Shown: one piece after another, positions 35,003 to 44,513 of the stretch
Layout: each line of letters starts with the position of its first letter
Numbering within the stretch: the stretch's first letter is position 1
NCBI GenBank assembly: GCA_025465095.1
Contig: JAODME010000002.1
Span: 62,001 to 126,000 of the forward strand
Reading direction: 5' to 3'
From: Microbacteriaceae bacterium
Lineage (GTDB): Bacteria > Actinomycetota > Actinomycetes > Actinomycetales > Microbacteriaceae
Length of the DNA: 64,000 bases
Notes under the pieces: generated by a model
What the model was told of the DNA's origin: nothing
Databases searched by the model: none
The model's input: only the letters and a program-made list of their open reading frames with translations
Program-made: the position numbers and the translations under genes

Positions 35003-35031
35003 GCAATACGCTCTCTCTGAGAGCATTACAA
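35003..35031. promoter_or_regulatory. mmsA promoter with palindrome in its spacer
   Basis: Read leftward: -35 TTGTAA (35031-35026), 17-nt spacer, -10 TATTGC (35008-35003). The spacer holds a perfect inverted repeat GCTCTC-TCT-GAGAGC (35010-35024), 15 bp, lying between mmsA and the divergent pucR-type gene. A regulator bound there would sit between the two polymerase contacts and close to its own gene. Confidence 0.55.
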
Positions 35032-35050
35032 CGAAGGACGGCGGGCACAC

Positions 35051-36772
35051 GTGTCAGATCGTGGAGAAATGCACGAAAATCAGACAGATCGTCCGGACGT
35101 ATCGATCTCCACCGCCGCTGATCCGGCGGCGGTCACCGGGCATGACTCCTCCCCCGCCGAGCAGGCGCTGCCGACCATGAGTGAGATCCTCGGACTGGAC
35201 CTCATCGTGCGCGGTGATCCGATGGTTCTGACCGGGGACGTCGGCCTCGCCAATCGCGTGCGCTGGGTCCACGTCGCCGCCGACGCGAGCACGGCGGGTC
35301 TGTTGGACGGCGGGGAGCTGCTGCTCTCGACGGGCGTCGGGTGGCCTGTCGGCCAGAGCGCCCTGCGCAGATACCTGACCGAACTGCTCAATGCGGGGAT
35401 CGCCGGGCTGATCATCGAGCTCGGCCAGCGTTTCACCGAGATCCCGGACGACATCATCCGCCTGTGCTCCGACCGCGAGGTACCGCTCGTGGCGTTGCAA
35501 CGCGAAATCCGGTTCGTGCGCCTCACGGAACAGGTGCACCGCCGCATCATCGCGGAGCAGATGGAGGCGCTGAGCGCTCGCGATCGGGTTCACGCACAGT
35601 TCGCGGAGCTGAGCCTGCGCGGCAGCCCCGCCGATTTCATCGTCGATCAGCTCGGAGCCGCCCTCTCCGCCCCCGTCGTGTTGGAGAACCTCGACCACGA
35701 GGTGATCGCCTGGTCGGCGACGATGAACGACGACCAGCTGCTGACCGACTGGGAGGAGAGGTCGCGGCGTGCGCACGCGACGGCCGGTCGCGACATCGAC
35801 GACGCCTCCTGGCTCGTGACGCCGGTCGAGGCGAGAGGCACGCGCTGGGGCCACCTGATCGCTCTGCCCGGCGACCCGCATCCCGCTGGCCGCCGAATGG
35901 TGCTCGAACAGGCGGCGGTTGCGCTGGCCCTGAGCCGCCTCGCGGACGGCGCCGAAAACCAGTGGGTGCGCCACAGCCAGCGGCACCTGCTCGACGTGCT
36001 CCTCGGTGGGCGCTACCGCAGCGAGGCGGGCATGACCGCCCAGTTCGAGTCCGCCGGATTGCCGATCCGAGGGCGCCAACTCCTCGGCATCGGGGTGCGG
36101 GTGCACGGTGATGCCGGCAGCGCGAGCACCGCGATCCGCCGAGCTGCCACCGCTGTCGAAGCGGCATCCGTCTGCTCCGTCGGCACCGCCTCGGACGGCA
36201 CCGAGATCGCCATCGCAGCCATCTCGTTGCCACCAGCAACACGCTTTGTCGATCTGTGGGTCACGAGGTTCGGACGAGCGCTGTCCGATGAGCTACCACC
36301 CGGGGATGAACCGATCATGCTCGCGCTCGGGAAAGTGGCCAGCGACACGGCGACCCTGGGCGAATCGCTCGTGCAGGCGACGCGGAACATCCGCGGCACC
36401 CCGTTGACCTTGGTTGCTCGCGTGCAGATCTCACGGCCGACCGACAGTCCGTTCGAGCAGCTCCTCCTGTCACTCCGAGCCGATCCCCGCGTGCAGAGCT
36501 ATGTGCAGGAGAGCCTTCGGCCGCTCATCGACTATGACCGCACGAACGGCGGCGATCTCGTGAGGGTGCTGTGGGCCTACGTGAACAGTCCGGGCAACCG
36601 CAGCCGCGCCGCCCAAGCCAGCCTTCTGTCACGTTCGGTGTTCTATCAACGGGTGGCACTCATCGAGGATCTGCTCGGCGTCGACCTCGCCGACGGCGCG
36701 ACGGTCACCGCCCTGCACGCCGCCCTGTTCGGTTTGCGAAGCACGAGCGCGCCGGGCGGGGCGCTCGGCTAG
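35051..36772 (+). CDS. PucR-family transcriptional regulator
   Basis: 573 residues. N-terminal PucR domain (EILGLDLIVRGDPMVLTGDV, VRWVHVAADA, GGELLLSTGVGWP, IIELGQRF), a GGDEF-like middle region, and the C-terminal PucR helix-turn-helix (LRPLIDYDRTNGGDLVRVLW, then NRSRAAQASLLSRSVFYQRV). PucR proteins commonly activate nitrogen or amino-acid catabolic genes next to them; here the divergent mmsA-aminotransferase pair is the obvious target. GTG start taken with GAAGGA upstream; an ATG six codons later is possible. Confidence 0.9.
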   Translation: MSDRGEMHENQTDRPDVSISTAADPAAVTGHDSSPAEQALPTMSEILGLDLIVRGDPMVLTGDVGLANRVRWVHVAADASTAGLLDGGELLLSTGVGWPVGQSALRRYLTELLNAGIAGLIIELGQRFTEIPDDIIRLCSDREVPLVALQREIRFVRLTEQVHRRIIAEQMEALSARDRVHAQFAELSLRGSPADFIVDQLGAALSAPVVLENLDHEVIAWSATMNDDQLLTDWEERSRRAHATAGRDIDDASWLVTPVEARGTRWGHLIALPGDPHPAGRRMVLEQAAVALALSRLADGAENQWVRHSQRHLLDVLLGGRYRSEAGMTAQFESAGLPIRGRQLLGIGVRVHGDAGSASTAIRRAATAVEAASVCSVGTASDGTEIAIAAISLPPATRFVDLWVTRFGRALSDELPPGDEPIMLALGKVASDTATLGESLVQATRNIRGTPLTLVARVQISRPTDSPFEQLLLSLRADPRVQSYVQESLRPLIDYDRTNGGDLVRVLWAYVNSPGNRSRAAQASLLSRSVFYQRVALIEDLLGVDLADGATVTALHAALFGLRSTSAPGGALG

Positions 36773-36841
36773 CAGGCGCCCCGGTGCAGGTGTCCCCACC
36801 AGACCGCGGCTCGAACTCCGGTCGCCGCGCTCGTGAGGCGC

Positions 36842-38977
36842 CTACCCGCGTAACGCCAACGCGAACGGCAGCACGCCACGGGCTCCGCGCTGGCGAAGCA
36901 TCCGGGCAGCAACGGTCAGGGTCCAGCGACTGTCGATCAGGTCATCGACGAGCAGTACCGGCCCGGTGAGCGATGGCAGGGCAGAGGCGAGCTCTGGCCC
37001 GACCGCGAAGGCGCCCCACACGCTCGACAGCCGGTATGCGCTGTTGCCGCCCGGCTCGCCCTTCGGGCCTGTGCCGGCAAGGTCGAGCACCCCCAGATAG
37101 GGCAACCGCCCCGCCACGGCCAGCGCCTCTGCGACCGATTCGACGAGCAGCGGATGAGCGCGCGATGGCATGGACACCACCGCGGCGGGTCGCTCGCGCC
37201 ATCCCCATTGACCAAGCACACGGATGCACGCCGCGATGAGCTGCGGCGACGCCGGAGCGTCGACGTTCGTCGGGGAGAAGACCGCGCGAAGGGTGCCCCC
37301 CCAACCGAGGTCGGTGAGTCGGGCAAGGGCCCGGCCCTCAAGCATCCGTTCGTCCGGCGAGATCTTTCCGCGTACGGGCACGCCCAGTCGATCGGCACCC
37401 GTCGGCCACTGAGCACGTGGTTCGATCACGACGCCGACCCGATCGAGGGAGGACGCGGCGGCCGCGGCGGCCGCCGACCCGACAGATGCCGGATACCAGA
37501 TTCCGGCACAGTTGTCGCAGCGCCCGCAGGGGCTCGCGGTGTCGTCGTCCAGGGTCCGCTGAAGGAACTCCATGCGGCATCCGCTCGTCTGCTCATAGTC
37601 GATCATGTGCTGCTGCTCGGCGACCCGCTCGGCCGCGATGCGCGCGTAGCGGTCGCGGTCGTAGGTCCAGGGCTCACCGGTCGCGACCCAGCCGCCCTGC
37701 ACGCGCTTCACCGCGCCGTCCACATCGAGCACCTTGAGCAGCAGTTCGAGCGGGGTGCGGCGGATATTCACGCGTGCCTCGAGCGCCGGCGTCGACATGG
37801 GCGTGCCGCCTGCGGCGACGAGCGCGCCGATCACGGTCTCGGCACGTGCCTGGTCAGGCATCGATGCCGTCGCGAAGTACTGCCAGATCGCTTCGTCTTC
37901 CGACCCGGGCAGCAGCAGGACGTCGGCGTTGGCGGTCGCCCGCCCGGCCCGGCCCACCTGCTGGTAGTAGGCGACGGGAGAGGATGGCGCCCCAAGGTGC
38001 AGCACGAATCCGAGGTCGGGTTTGTCGAATCCCATGCCGAGGGCGCTCGTGGCGATGAGCGCCTTGACCTGGTTGTCCTTCAACAGCCGCTCTGACTCCT
38101 CACGCTCGCCCGGGTCGGTCTGTCCCGTGTAGGCGCGCACCTCGTGGCCCGCCTCCCGCAACAGTCTGGCGGTGTCCTCGGCCGCGGCCACGGTGAGCGT
38201 ATAGATGATTCCGCTGCCGGGAAGCTCGGCGAGGTGGCTCAGTAGCCACCCCAGCCGGCCACTCGCATCGGGCAGTCGTAGAACCCCGAGGCGGAGCGAG
38301 GTTCGGGCGAGCGGCCCGCGGATCGTGACGACGCCCGCTACACCGTCGCCGTCGGACCGGGGCGTGTCGAGCTGTTCTGCGACATCCTGCACTACCCGGC
38401 TGTTCGCGGTGGCGGTCGTGGCCAGCACCGGGACCCCCTCGGGCATCCGAGCGATGAGTTCGCGAAGCCGGCGATAGTCGGGGCGGAAGTCGTGCCCCCA
38501 GTCGGAGATGCAGTGCGCTTCGTCGACGACGAGCATGCCGACGCGCGAGACGAGGGCGGGAAGCTGCTGCTCGCGGAACGCCGGATTGTTGAGCCGTTCC
38601 GGTGAGACGAGCAGCACGTCCACGTCGTCGGCGGCGAGCTGACGCAGCACGTCGCCCCACTCGTGCGGATTCGTCGAGTTGATCGCGACCGCCCGGACAC
38701 CCGCTCTGGACGCCGCGGCGATCTGGTCGCGCATGAGGGCGAGCAGCGGTGACACGAGAATGGTGGGCCCTGCGCCGCGCCTCCTCAGCAGCAGGGTCGC
38801 GACGAAGTACACCGCCGACTTGCCCCATCCGGTCCTCTGCACGACGAGGGCGCGTCGGCGGTCGTCGACGAGCGTCTCGATCGCCTCGAACTGGCCCTCG
38901 TGGAAGAAGGCGTCATCGCGCCCGACAAGGGTGCGCAAGATCTCGAGGGCGTCGGCCTTCGTGGTGGTGGTGGGCAT
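36842..38977 (-). CDS. RecQ-family helicase fused to a phosphoribosyltransferase-like domain
   Basis: 711 residues. Superfamily-2 helicase core: QRTGWGKSAVYFVATLLL (Walker A), ILVSPLLALMRDQI, VVDEAHCISDWGHDFRPDY, ATSALGMGFDKPDLGFVLH, QQVGRAGR. A zinc-binding segment CGRCDNC follows at about residue 500. The last ~140 residues resemble a ComF/PRTase domain with the PRPP-loop-like GPVLLVDDLIDSRWTL, although the usual TTG(A)T loop is altered to DSRWT. This fusion is seen in actinobacteria; its job is not known. Start at MPTTTTKADA, 6 nt after a CAGGCT hexamer; the longer frame to 39157 overlaps the Nudix promoter. Confidence 0.9.
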   Translation of the reverse strand: MPTTTTKADALEILRTLVGRDDAFFHEGQFEAIETLVDDRRRALVVQRTGWGKSAVYFVATLLLRRRGAGPTILVSPLLALMRDQIAAASRAGVRAVAINSTNPHEWGDVLRQLAADDVDVLLVSPERLNNPAFREQQLPALVSRVGMLVVDEAHCISDWGHDFRPDYRRLRELIARMPEGVPVLATTATANSRVVQDVAEQLDTPRSDGDGVAGVVTIRGPLARTSLRLGVLRLPDASGRLGWLLSHLAELPGSGIIYTLTVAAAEDTARLLREAGHEVRAYTGQTDPGEREESERLLKDNQVKALIATSALGMGFDKPDLGFVLHLGAPSSPVAYYQQVGRAGRATANADVLLLPGSEDEAIWQYFATASMPDQARAETVIGALVAAGGTPMSTPALEARVNIRRTPLELLLKVLDVDGAVKRVQGGWVATGEPWTYDRDRYARIAAERVAEQQHMIDYEQTSGCRMEFLQRTLDDDTASPCGRCDNCAGIWYPASVGSAAAAAAASSLDRVGVVIEPRAQWPTGADRLGVPVRGKISPDERMLEGRALARLTDLGWGGTLRAVFSPTNVDAPASPQLIAACIRVLGQWGWRERPAAVVSMPSRAHPLLVESVAEALAVAGRLPYLGVLDLAGTGPKGEPGGNSAYRLSSVWGAFAVGPELASALPSLTGPVLLVDDLIDSRWTLTVAARMLRQRGARGVLPFALALRG

Positions 38978-39155
38978 GCACCCAGCCTGACAGCTGCCGG
39001 CGACAGAGACTCCGACCCGCCCCGTCGGCACGTCGTACCCGCGGCAACGCGAATGTTCGGCGAGGAAGACGAGGACCTCGGCCTGCGCCTGGCGGGTCAG
39101 TATCAAGGCCGACCGTCGGGAATGGAGTGAGCACCCTCGATTACGATTGGCCCAC

Positions 39156-39632
39156 ATGATCCTGCCCGAGGTGTGCGTCAGCTACCTCATTCGCAGCACC
39201 CGCAGAGGCGATGAGGTGCTACTGGGCCGCAAGAAGATCGGGCTTGGCAAAGGCAACCTCGTCGGCCCGGGCGGCAAACTCGAGGCTGGCGAGTCGCCGA
39301 CGCAAGCCGCGGTCCGCGAGACCCGCGAAGAGGTCGGAATCACCGTCTCCGCGTCATCACTCTCGCTCGTCGGCGAGCTCACCTACCCCTTCCCGCATCG
39401 CCCCGCGTGGAGCCAGAAGTCGTGGGCGTTCGTCTGCCGGGAGTGGGTGGGCGAGCCGGAGGAATCGAACGAACTCGTTCCCGAGTGGTTCCCGCTCGAC
39501 AGAATCCCGGTCGACCGAATGTGGGACGACGCGAAATACTGGTTGCCGCGAGCACTGTCCGGCGAATTCGTGCGCGCGACCTTCACGTTCGGAGAAGACG
39601 GGGCGACAGTCCAGTCGTCGCGATTCGGCTGA
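39156..39632 (+). CDS. Nudix hydrolase, MutT/MTH1-like
   Basis: 158 residues. The Nudix box is complete: GGKLEAGESPTQAAVRETREE-VGI. The upstream GRKKIGLGKGNLVGPGG strongly resembles MTH1-type enzymes that clean oxidised purine nucleotides, and WFPLDRIPVDRMWDDAKYWLP matches their C-terminal substrate region. I use the ATG at 39156 rather than TTG 39147; a TACGAT -10 ends 8 nt upstream. Divergent from the RecQ fusion gene, consistent with a DNA-maintenance role. Confidence 0.9.
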   Translation: MILPEVCVSYLIRSTRRGDEVLLGRKKIGLGKGNLVGPGGKLEAGESPTQAAVRETREEVGITVSASSLSLVGELTYPFPHRPAWSQKSWAFVCREWVGEPEESNELVPEWFPLDRIPVDRMWDDAKYWLPRALSGEFVRATFTFGEDGATVQSSRFG

Positions 39633-39649
39633 CGCGGGACTGAGGGAAC

Positions 39650-39835
39650 TCAGTGCGCGTGCTCGACCACGGTGTCACCGCCGGGAAACACGAGCGCTTC
39701 ATGGCCGTCGTCGAACTTGACGAAGTACGGCGGCCCGCCGTCGGCGCCGCGTACCTCGAGAATCTCGCCGTGCCGGTCTGGTGATTCCACGGTCTTGCCG
39801 CGGATGATGATCCGCTCACCTGCCTGTGCGTGCAT
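39650..39835 (-). CDS. DUF1918 small protein
   Basis: 61 residues beginning MHAQAGERIIIRGK, with SPDRHGEILEVRG, PPYFVKFDDGHEALVFPG and VVEH, which is a complete DUF1918 domain (small SH3-like barrel of unknown function, common in actinobacteria). The ATG is placed 8 nt after a perfect AAGGAGGT; a GTG three codons earlier overlaps that site and is unlikely. The 221 nt between this gene and the next contain no feature I can support. Confidence 0.9.
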   Translation of the reverse strand: MHAQAGERIIIRGKTVESPDRHGEILEVRGADGGPPYFVKFDDGHEALVFPGGDTVVEHAH

Positions 39836-40056
39836 GATACGCACCTCCTTGGCCGGATTTTACGCCCCCGTCGAACCGGAGGTAAGGGGTCGCCCTACGA
39901 CGAGGACCGGTCCTTCGCCTTCGATGAGCGCCGAGAGGATGCCCGGCGGGGATGGCGGTGCTGCGCTGTGTCGTTGCAGTTGAGGAGCAACGTCGCACCT
40001 CATCTGCGATCAGACAGGGCACAACCGTGGCGCTTGGAATGCGTGTCTGACGGAGT

Positions 40057-41010
40057 TCAGGCGGCTCGTGCTGAGAGAAGCTGCCGGGCCATGGACTCGA
40101 TGTGCCTCACATCGGTACCGCAGCACCCGCCCAGCACGCTGAGCTGCGGCATGCGCTCACGCAAATCGAGAATCTGCAATCCCAACTCGTCAGGATCGCC
40201 TGCGTCGAGCGTCTCCGACTCGTCGAGCTCGGCGTGACTCAACCGGGACGCGTTGGCGCGGAAGCCCCGCAGCCGTTGCGCGGCGACCGACGAGTGAAAA
40301 TCCTCCGGAAAGTGCGTCGGATGAACGCAATTGACCATGTAGTACTCGGGGTAGGAGCCAGTGTCGGCGTCGACCGCAGCGATCGCGTCGACCACGGTTT
40401 CTCCGCTCGCCATCCGGCCGTCCGTTTCGACAGTGAACGATATCGAAATCGGCATGCTCATCGCTTTCGCCGCTCGGGCGAGTCCGATCGCCTCTGCGCT
40501 GTAGTTGATGGTGAGCGCGCTGACGAAGTCCACTTCGGTGTCGGCGAACACGTCGATCTGCCGCGAGTGGTAGCTCGCGGCCTGCTGTGCGCTCTGCCGT
40601 TCATCAGCGCGGTATCCGTCGCCGCGCGGTCCGATGGCGCCGGCGATGACGATAGGTGTGGCATCCGTCTCCCACACGCGGCGAATCTTCTCGGCAAGTT
40701 GCACACTCCGGCGGTTGACGGCGTCGAATTCTTCGGCGTCATAGCCGAGGAGGCTGGTCCAATCCGGATTCGCACGCCAGGTCGCGGTGTCCAGACTCAA
40801 GCCGACGCCGAGCGCGACCGCGAGGGCCGCATAGTGGTTGAAATACGAGCGCAGCACGTCACTGCCGACGTCCGACCGCAGCAGCTCGCACGCCGCGAAG
40901 TGCGGAAGCTCGATGCCCTCGTGGAAGATCACCGACGTCTCGAGGCCCCCGTCGGTGAGAAAGAGGGCACCCTCCTCGAGCTGCGGCAGGTTCGTTCGGT
41001 ACTTCGGCAT
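40057..41010 (-). CDS. mmuM: Homocysteine S-methyltransferase
   Basis: 317 residues. The zinc ligands of the family are present: Cys in YYMVNCVHPTHF (about residue 227) and the adjacent pair in GGCCGTD (about 295). FLTDGGLETSVIFHEGIELP at the N-terminus and SISFTVETDGRMASGE are also typical. These enzymes move a methyl group from S-methylmethionine or S-adenosylmethionine to homocysteine to give methionine. No partner permease is adjacent. Monocistronic, ATG with GGAG upstream. Confidence 0.92.
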   Translation of the reverse strand: MPKYRTNLPQLEEGALFLTDGGLETSVIFHEGIELPHFAACELLRSDVGSDVLRSYFNHYAALAVALGVGLSLDTATWRANPDWTSLLGYDAEEFDAVNRRSVQLAEKIRRVWETDATPIVIAGAIGPRGDGYRADERQSAQQAASYHSRQIDVFADTEVDFVSALTINYSAEAIGLARAAKAMSMPISISFTVETDGRMASGETVVDAIAAVDADTGSYPEYYMVNCVHPTHFPEDFHSSVAAQRLRGFRANASRLSHAELDESETLDAGDPDELGLQILDLRERMPQLSVLGGCCGTDVRHIESMARQLLSARAA

Positions 41011-41080
41011 TCGGGCTCCGATCGACGCGGGTACTCTCCCGCGCTCACGCTAGACGGCACCCAATCCTGTCTCAAGTTGT

Positions 41081-41626
41081 CTACCTCGCGGACAGTCGAT
41101 ACAGCACGTGAGCGCGCAATGGACTTCCCTGCGGGACCTGCGGATGCTCGAAGTCGTCGCCAGGGTCGTGGGTCATACCGAGTCGTTCCATCACCGCTCG
41201 AGACCGGATGTTTCCGAGCGCCGCCATCGACACGATCTCATTCAGCCCGAGCCGGGTGAATCCGTGCGCGATCGCCGCCCGTGCTGCTTCTGTCGCGAAC
41301 CCGTTCCCCCACGCGTGCCGCGCCAAACGCCAGCCAACCTCGATGGCGGGGGTGAAGTGCGCGGGAAACGTCTGCCGTGTGAGACCGGTGAACCCGATGA
41401 AATGCCCCTTCAGCGGGGAGGTCGCGTCCGTCACCTCGACCGCCCACAGGCCCCAGCCGTCCCTGTCGAGCCGACTGCGGATGACCGCGGCGAGCACGTC
41501 GCTCTGCGGACGGGCGAGCGGCGCCGGAAAGTGCCGCATCACCTCGGGGTCGGCGTTCAGTTGAGCGAACGGGTCAAGATCGTCGTCGGTCCACTGCCGC
41601 AGCAACAGCCGTTCGGTGCGAATCAC
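41081..41626 (-). CDS. GNAT N-acetyltransferase, RimJ/RimL type
   Basis: 181 residues. MIRTERLLLRQWTDDDLDPFAQL start, GFTGLTRQTFPAHFTPAIEVGWRL, then the acetyl-CoA loop ARHAWGNGFATEAARAAIAHGF and NIRSRAVMERLGM. GTG start 6 nt after the recQ stop, with AGGAG inside the recQ end, so it is translated as the second gene of the recQ operon. Substrate unknown. Confidence 0.88.
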   Translation of the reverse strand: MIRTERLLLRQWTDDDLDPFAQLNADPEVMRHFPAPLARPQSDVLAAVIRSRLDRDGWGLWAVEVTDATSPLKGHFIGFTGLTRQTFPAHFTPAIEVGWRLARHAWGNGFATEAARAAIAHGFTRLGLNEIVSMAALGNIRSRAVMERLGMTHDPGDDFEHPQVPQGSPLRAHVLYRLSAR

Positions 41627-41632
41627 GCCGCT

Positions 41633-43480
41633 CTAGGCTCCTGCTGCCGACGTGAGGGCGTCGAGGAGCCTCTGCCCGTATCTCTCGAGTTTCGCCTCGC
41701 CGACACCGGACACCGTGCCGAGTTCGGCCAGCGAACCGGGCCGCCCGGTCGCGATCTCGCGCAGGGTCGCGTCGTGGAAGATGACGTACGCGGGCACGCC
41801 CTGTTCCTTCGCCTCGGCAGCGCGCCACGCGCGGAGCGACTCGAACAGCGGCATGGCTGCGGGGGCGAGATCCGCGGCGGCCTTGGCCGACCTCGTCGAG
41901 CGTTTCGCCGGCCGCTCCGGTTCGCGTCGCAGCGACACCGTGCGCGACCCGGACAGCACCGCGGCGCTCAACTCGGTGATGACGAGGGTGCCGAAACCGT
42001 CGCTGTTGACGGCGAGCAGTCCCTGCGCGAGCAGCTGCCGAACGACACCGCGCCACTCCTGCTCCGACAGCTCCGTGCCGATTCCGAAGGTACTCAGGTT
42101 GCCGTGACCGTGCTGCTCGATGCGCGGGGTCGACTTGCCGAGCAGGATGTCGACGAGGTGGCCGGCCCCGAACTTCTGGTTGCGCTCTCTGGCCAGACGC
42201 ACGACCGTCGACAACAGCTTCTGCGCCGGGACCGTGCCGTCGACCGACTCTGGCGGCGAGAGGCAGGTGTCGCAATTGCCGCACGGCGCGCTCTTCTCGC
42301 CGAAGTAGGCGAGCAACTGCATCCGTCGGCACTCGACGGTCTCGCACAGGGCGAGCATCGCGTCGAGGTGCGCGGATAGCTTGCGGCGGTGCGCATCGTC
42401 GCCATCGGATTCGTTGATCATGCGCCGCTGTTGCACAACGTCCTGCAGCCCATAGGCGAGCCACGCGGTAGCCGGCTGGCCGTCACGTCCGGCACGTCCG
42501 GTCTCCTGGTAATAGCCCTCGACCGACTTCGGCAAGTCGAGGTGGGCGACGAAACGCACGTCGGGCTTGTCGATACCCATTCCGAACGCGATCGTCGCCA
42601 CCATCACGATGCTGTCCTCGCGCAGGAAGCGGGACTGGTTCGCCGCGCGCACCGGGGCCGGCAACCCCGCGTGATACGGCAGCGCCGGGATGCCATTGGC
42701 CACGAGGAATTCGGCGGTTTTCTCGACCGACGCCCGCGACAGGCAGTAGACGATGCCCGCATCACCGGGATGCTCGCTGCGGATCAGTTGGAGAAGCTGC
42801 TGTTGGGGCGAGTTCTTCGGCGCGATGCGGTACTGGATGTTCGGCCGATCGAAGCTCGCCACGAAATGCCTTGCACCGCCGAGCTGCAGCCGCTTCGCGA
42901 TCTCCGCGTGTGTCTGTTCCGTCGCCGTGGCGGTGAGAGCGATCCGCGGAACGGTCGGCCAGCGCTCGTGCAGCATCGACAGCTGCAGGTAATCGGGGCG
43001 GAAGTCATGTCCCCACTGCGCCACGCAGTGCGCCTCGTCGATCGCGAACAGCGCAATCGTTCCTCGCTCGAGGAGAGCGGATGTCGAGGCCACCCTCAGC
43101 CGCTCTGGCGCGAGGTACAGCACGTCGAGTTCGCCGGACAGGTAGGCGCGTTCGACGGCGGATCGGGCATCCGGGGACTGCGTCGAATTGAGGAACGCGG
43201 CGCGAACGCCGACCGCGGACAGGGCGTCGACCTGATCCTGCATGAGGGCGATGAGGGGCGAGATGACAATGCCCGTGCCGGGGCGCACCAGGGCGGGGAT
43301 CTGGTAGCAGAGCGACTTACCGCCGCCCGTCGGCATGAGCACGAGGGCGTCGCCGCCGGACGAGACATGATCGATGATCTCAGCCTGGTTGCCGCGGAAC
43401 TGGTCGTACCCGAAGACGCGGTGCAGCACCTCGGCCGGCGCCGCGGAGGACCGCGAGCGTGTGTCGGACGAGAGAGTCAT
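41633..43480 (-). CDS. recQ: ATP-dependent DNA helicase RecQ
   Basis: 615 residues with the standard bacterial RecQ order: helicase core (FGYDQFRGNQAEII, MPTGGGKSLCYQIPAL, FAIDEAHCVAQWGHDFRPDY, TIAFGMGIDKPDVRFVAHLD), zinc domain (CETVECRRMQLL..CGNCDTC), winged helix, and a C-terminal HRDC domain (LFESLRAWRAAEAKEQGVPA, VSGVGEAKLERYG). Acts in RecF-type recombination and fork repair. Start at MTLSSDT, 6 nt after a TACAGT -10 (43492-43487), so probably leaderless. Confidence 0.95.
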   Translation of the reverse strand: MTLSSDTRSRSSAAPAEVLHRVFGYDQFRGNQAEIIDHVSSGGDALVLMPTGGGKSLCYQIPALVRPGTGIVISPLIALMQDQVDALSAVGVRAAFLNSTQSPDARSAVERAYLSGELDVLYLAPERLRVASTSALLERGTIALFAIDEAHCVAQWGHDFRPDYLQLSMLHERWPTVPRIALTATATEQTHAEIAKRLQLGGARHFVASFDRPNIQYRIAPKNSPQQQLLQLIRSEHPGDAGIVYCLSRASVEKTAEFLVANGIPALPYHAGLPAPVRAANQSRFLREDSIVMVATIAFGMGIDKPDVRFVAHLDLPKSVEGYYQETGRAGRDGQPATAWLAYGLQDVVQQRRMINESDGDDAHRRKLSAHLDAMLALCETVECRRMQLLAYFGEKSAPCGNCDTCLSPPESVDGTVPAQKLLSTVVRLARERNQKFGAGHLVDILLGKSTPRIEQHGHGNLSTFGIGTELSEQEWRGVVRQLLAQGLLAVNSDGFGTLVITELSAAVLSGSRTVSLRREPERPAKRSTRSAKAAADLAPAAMPLFESLRAWRAAEAKEQGVPAYVIFHDATLREIATGRPGSLAELGTVSGVGEAKLERYGQRLLDALTSAAGA

Positions 43481-43540
43481 GCCCCAACTGTACGAGGTGC
43501 CACTGACCATGATCCGCAGCAGATGATCGCCGTGGAGAGG

Positions 43541-44479
43541 TCAGCTTTCGACAGCGAATGCGGGATGAGGTGCCGCACTCGGCGGCGACGCGGGCATCGT
43601 GCGGGTGCTTCGAAGGCCCGACCGTTTCGCCTGCCACACGACGAGCGCCGAATAGGAGACCATGATCACGACAGTCATCGCGAGCGCGAAAGGACTGCCC
43701 GAATCGGCGTTCAGGTCGACGAAACCGAACGCGCCGAGCACGATCAGCGCCGTGTTGTTGATCACGTGCGCGACGATCGCCGCCTCGAGACCGCCGGTGC
43801 GCCAAGTGAGCCAGCCCGCCGCAATGCCGAAGATCGCGACATCCGCCAGTCCCCACAGGTCGTAGTCATGGCCGATCGCGAACAGGGGAACCGGAAGCAG
43901 GATCGCCCAGGCCGGATGCTTCAGCCAACCGCCGATCGTCTGCATCAGGTAACCGCGGAACACGTACTCCTCCGCGGTCGCCTGCAGCGGGGTGAGCACG
44001 AGCGCGAGCACGATGAGCGCCAGGGTCGTGGAGGTGACGACCGGCGCGGCCGGCGCGGCGCCGACGGCCGAGTCGAACAGGAACGACAGCGTGAACACGA
44101 CACCGTAGACGGCGAGCGCGAGCGGGATGCAACGCGCGAGCCAGCCCCAACGCAAGCGGCCAGCGACGGATGACAGCAGCCCCAGCGGCCGAGGGCCCAT
44201 GATGAGCATCGCGAGGATGATCGCGGGCAGCATGAGCGCTATGGACCCGATCGCGAATGCGAAGGTGATCGGGTCGCCTAGGTCGAGGCTGAGGGTCGAC
44301 AGCGCGTCGGCGAAACCGCCGAACACGTCGGGCATGAAGAACGAGAGCCCGATGAAGACGACGGCGTAGGCGATCGAGAGGCCGAGGTAAATCACCAGAC
44401 CGATGAGCCCCGTGATCAGGGGCTTCCACCACGCGTACCTGGGCCAGGAGCGGGCGAGGCGGTGATAGGCGTAGTCCAC
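43541..44479 (-). CDS. CPBP (Abi/CAAX-type) intramembrane protease
   Basis: 312 residues with about eight membrane segments. Catalytic motif EEYVFRGYLMQTIGG (Glu-Glu-x3-Arg) and the later His in PLFAIGHDYD and HVINN. The family includes prenyl-protein proteases and bacteriocin-immunity proteins; the physiological substrate here is unknown. GTG start with a TAGGCT -10 (44491-44486) ending 6 nt upstream, again a leaderless arrangement. Confidence 0.88.
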   Translation of the reverse strand: MDYAYHRLARSWPRYAWWKPLITGLIGLVIYLGLSIAYAVVFIGLSFFMPDVFGGFADALSTLSLDLGDPITFAFAIGSIALMLPAIILAMLIMGPRPLGLLSSVAGRLRWGWLARCIPLALAVYGVVFTLSFLFDSAVGAAPAAPVVTSTTLALIVLALVLTPLQATAEEYVFRGYLMQTIGGWLKHPAWAILLPVPLFAIGHDYDLWGLADVAIFGIAAGWLTWRTGGLEAAIVAHVINNTALIVLGAFGFVDLNADSGSPFALAMTVVIMVSYSALVVWQAKRSGLRSTRTMPASPPSAAPHPAFAVES

Positions 44480-44513
44480 CTCACGAGCCTAGGGCCAACG
44501 GCTTGCGAGAACG

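Noticed and set aside
36773-36841. Terminator between the PucR and RecQ fusion genes
   Set aside because: The 69-nt convergent gap shows no stem longer than about 6 bp.
39836-40056. Leftward 68-codon frame in the gap before the homocysteine methyltransferase gene
   Set aside because: No ribosome site, Arg/Thr-rich composition typical of antisense shadow, no family resemblance.
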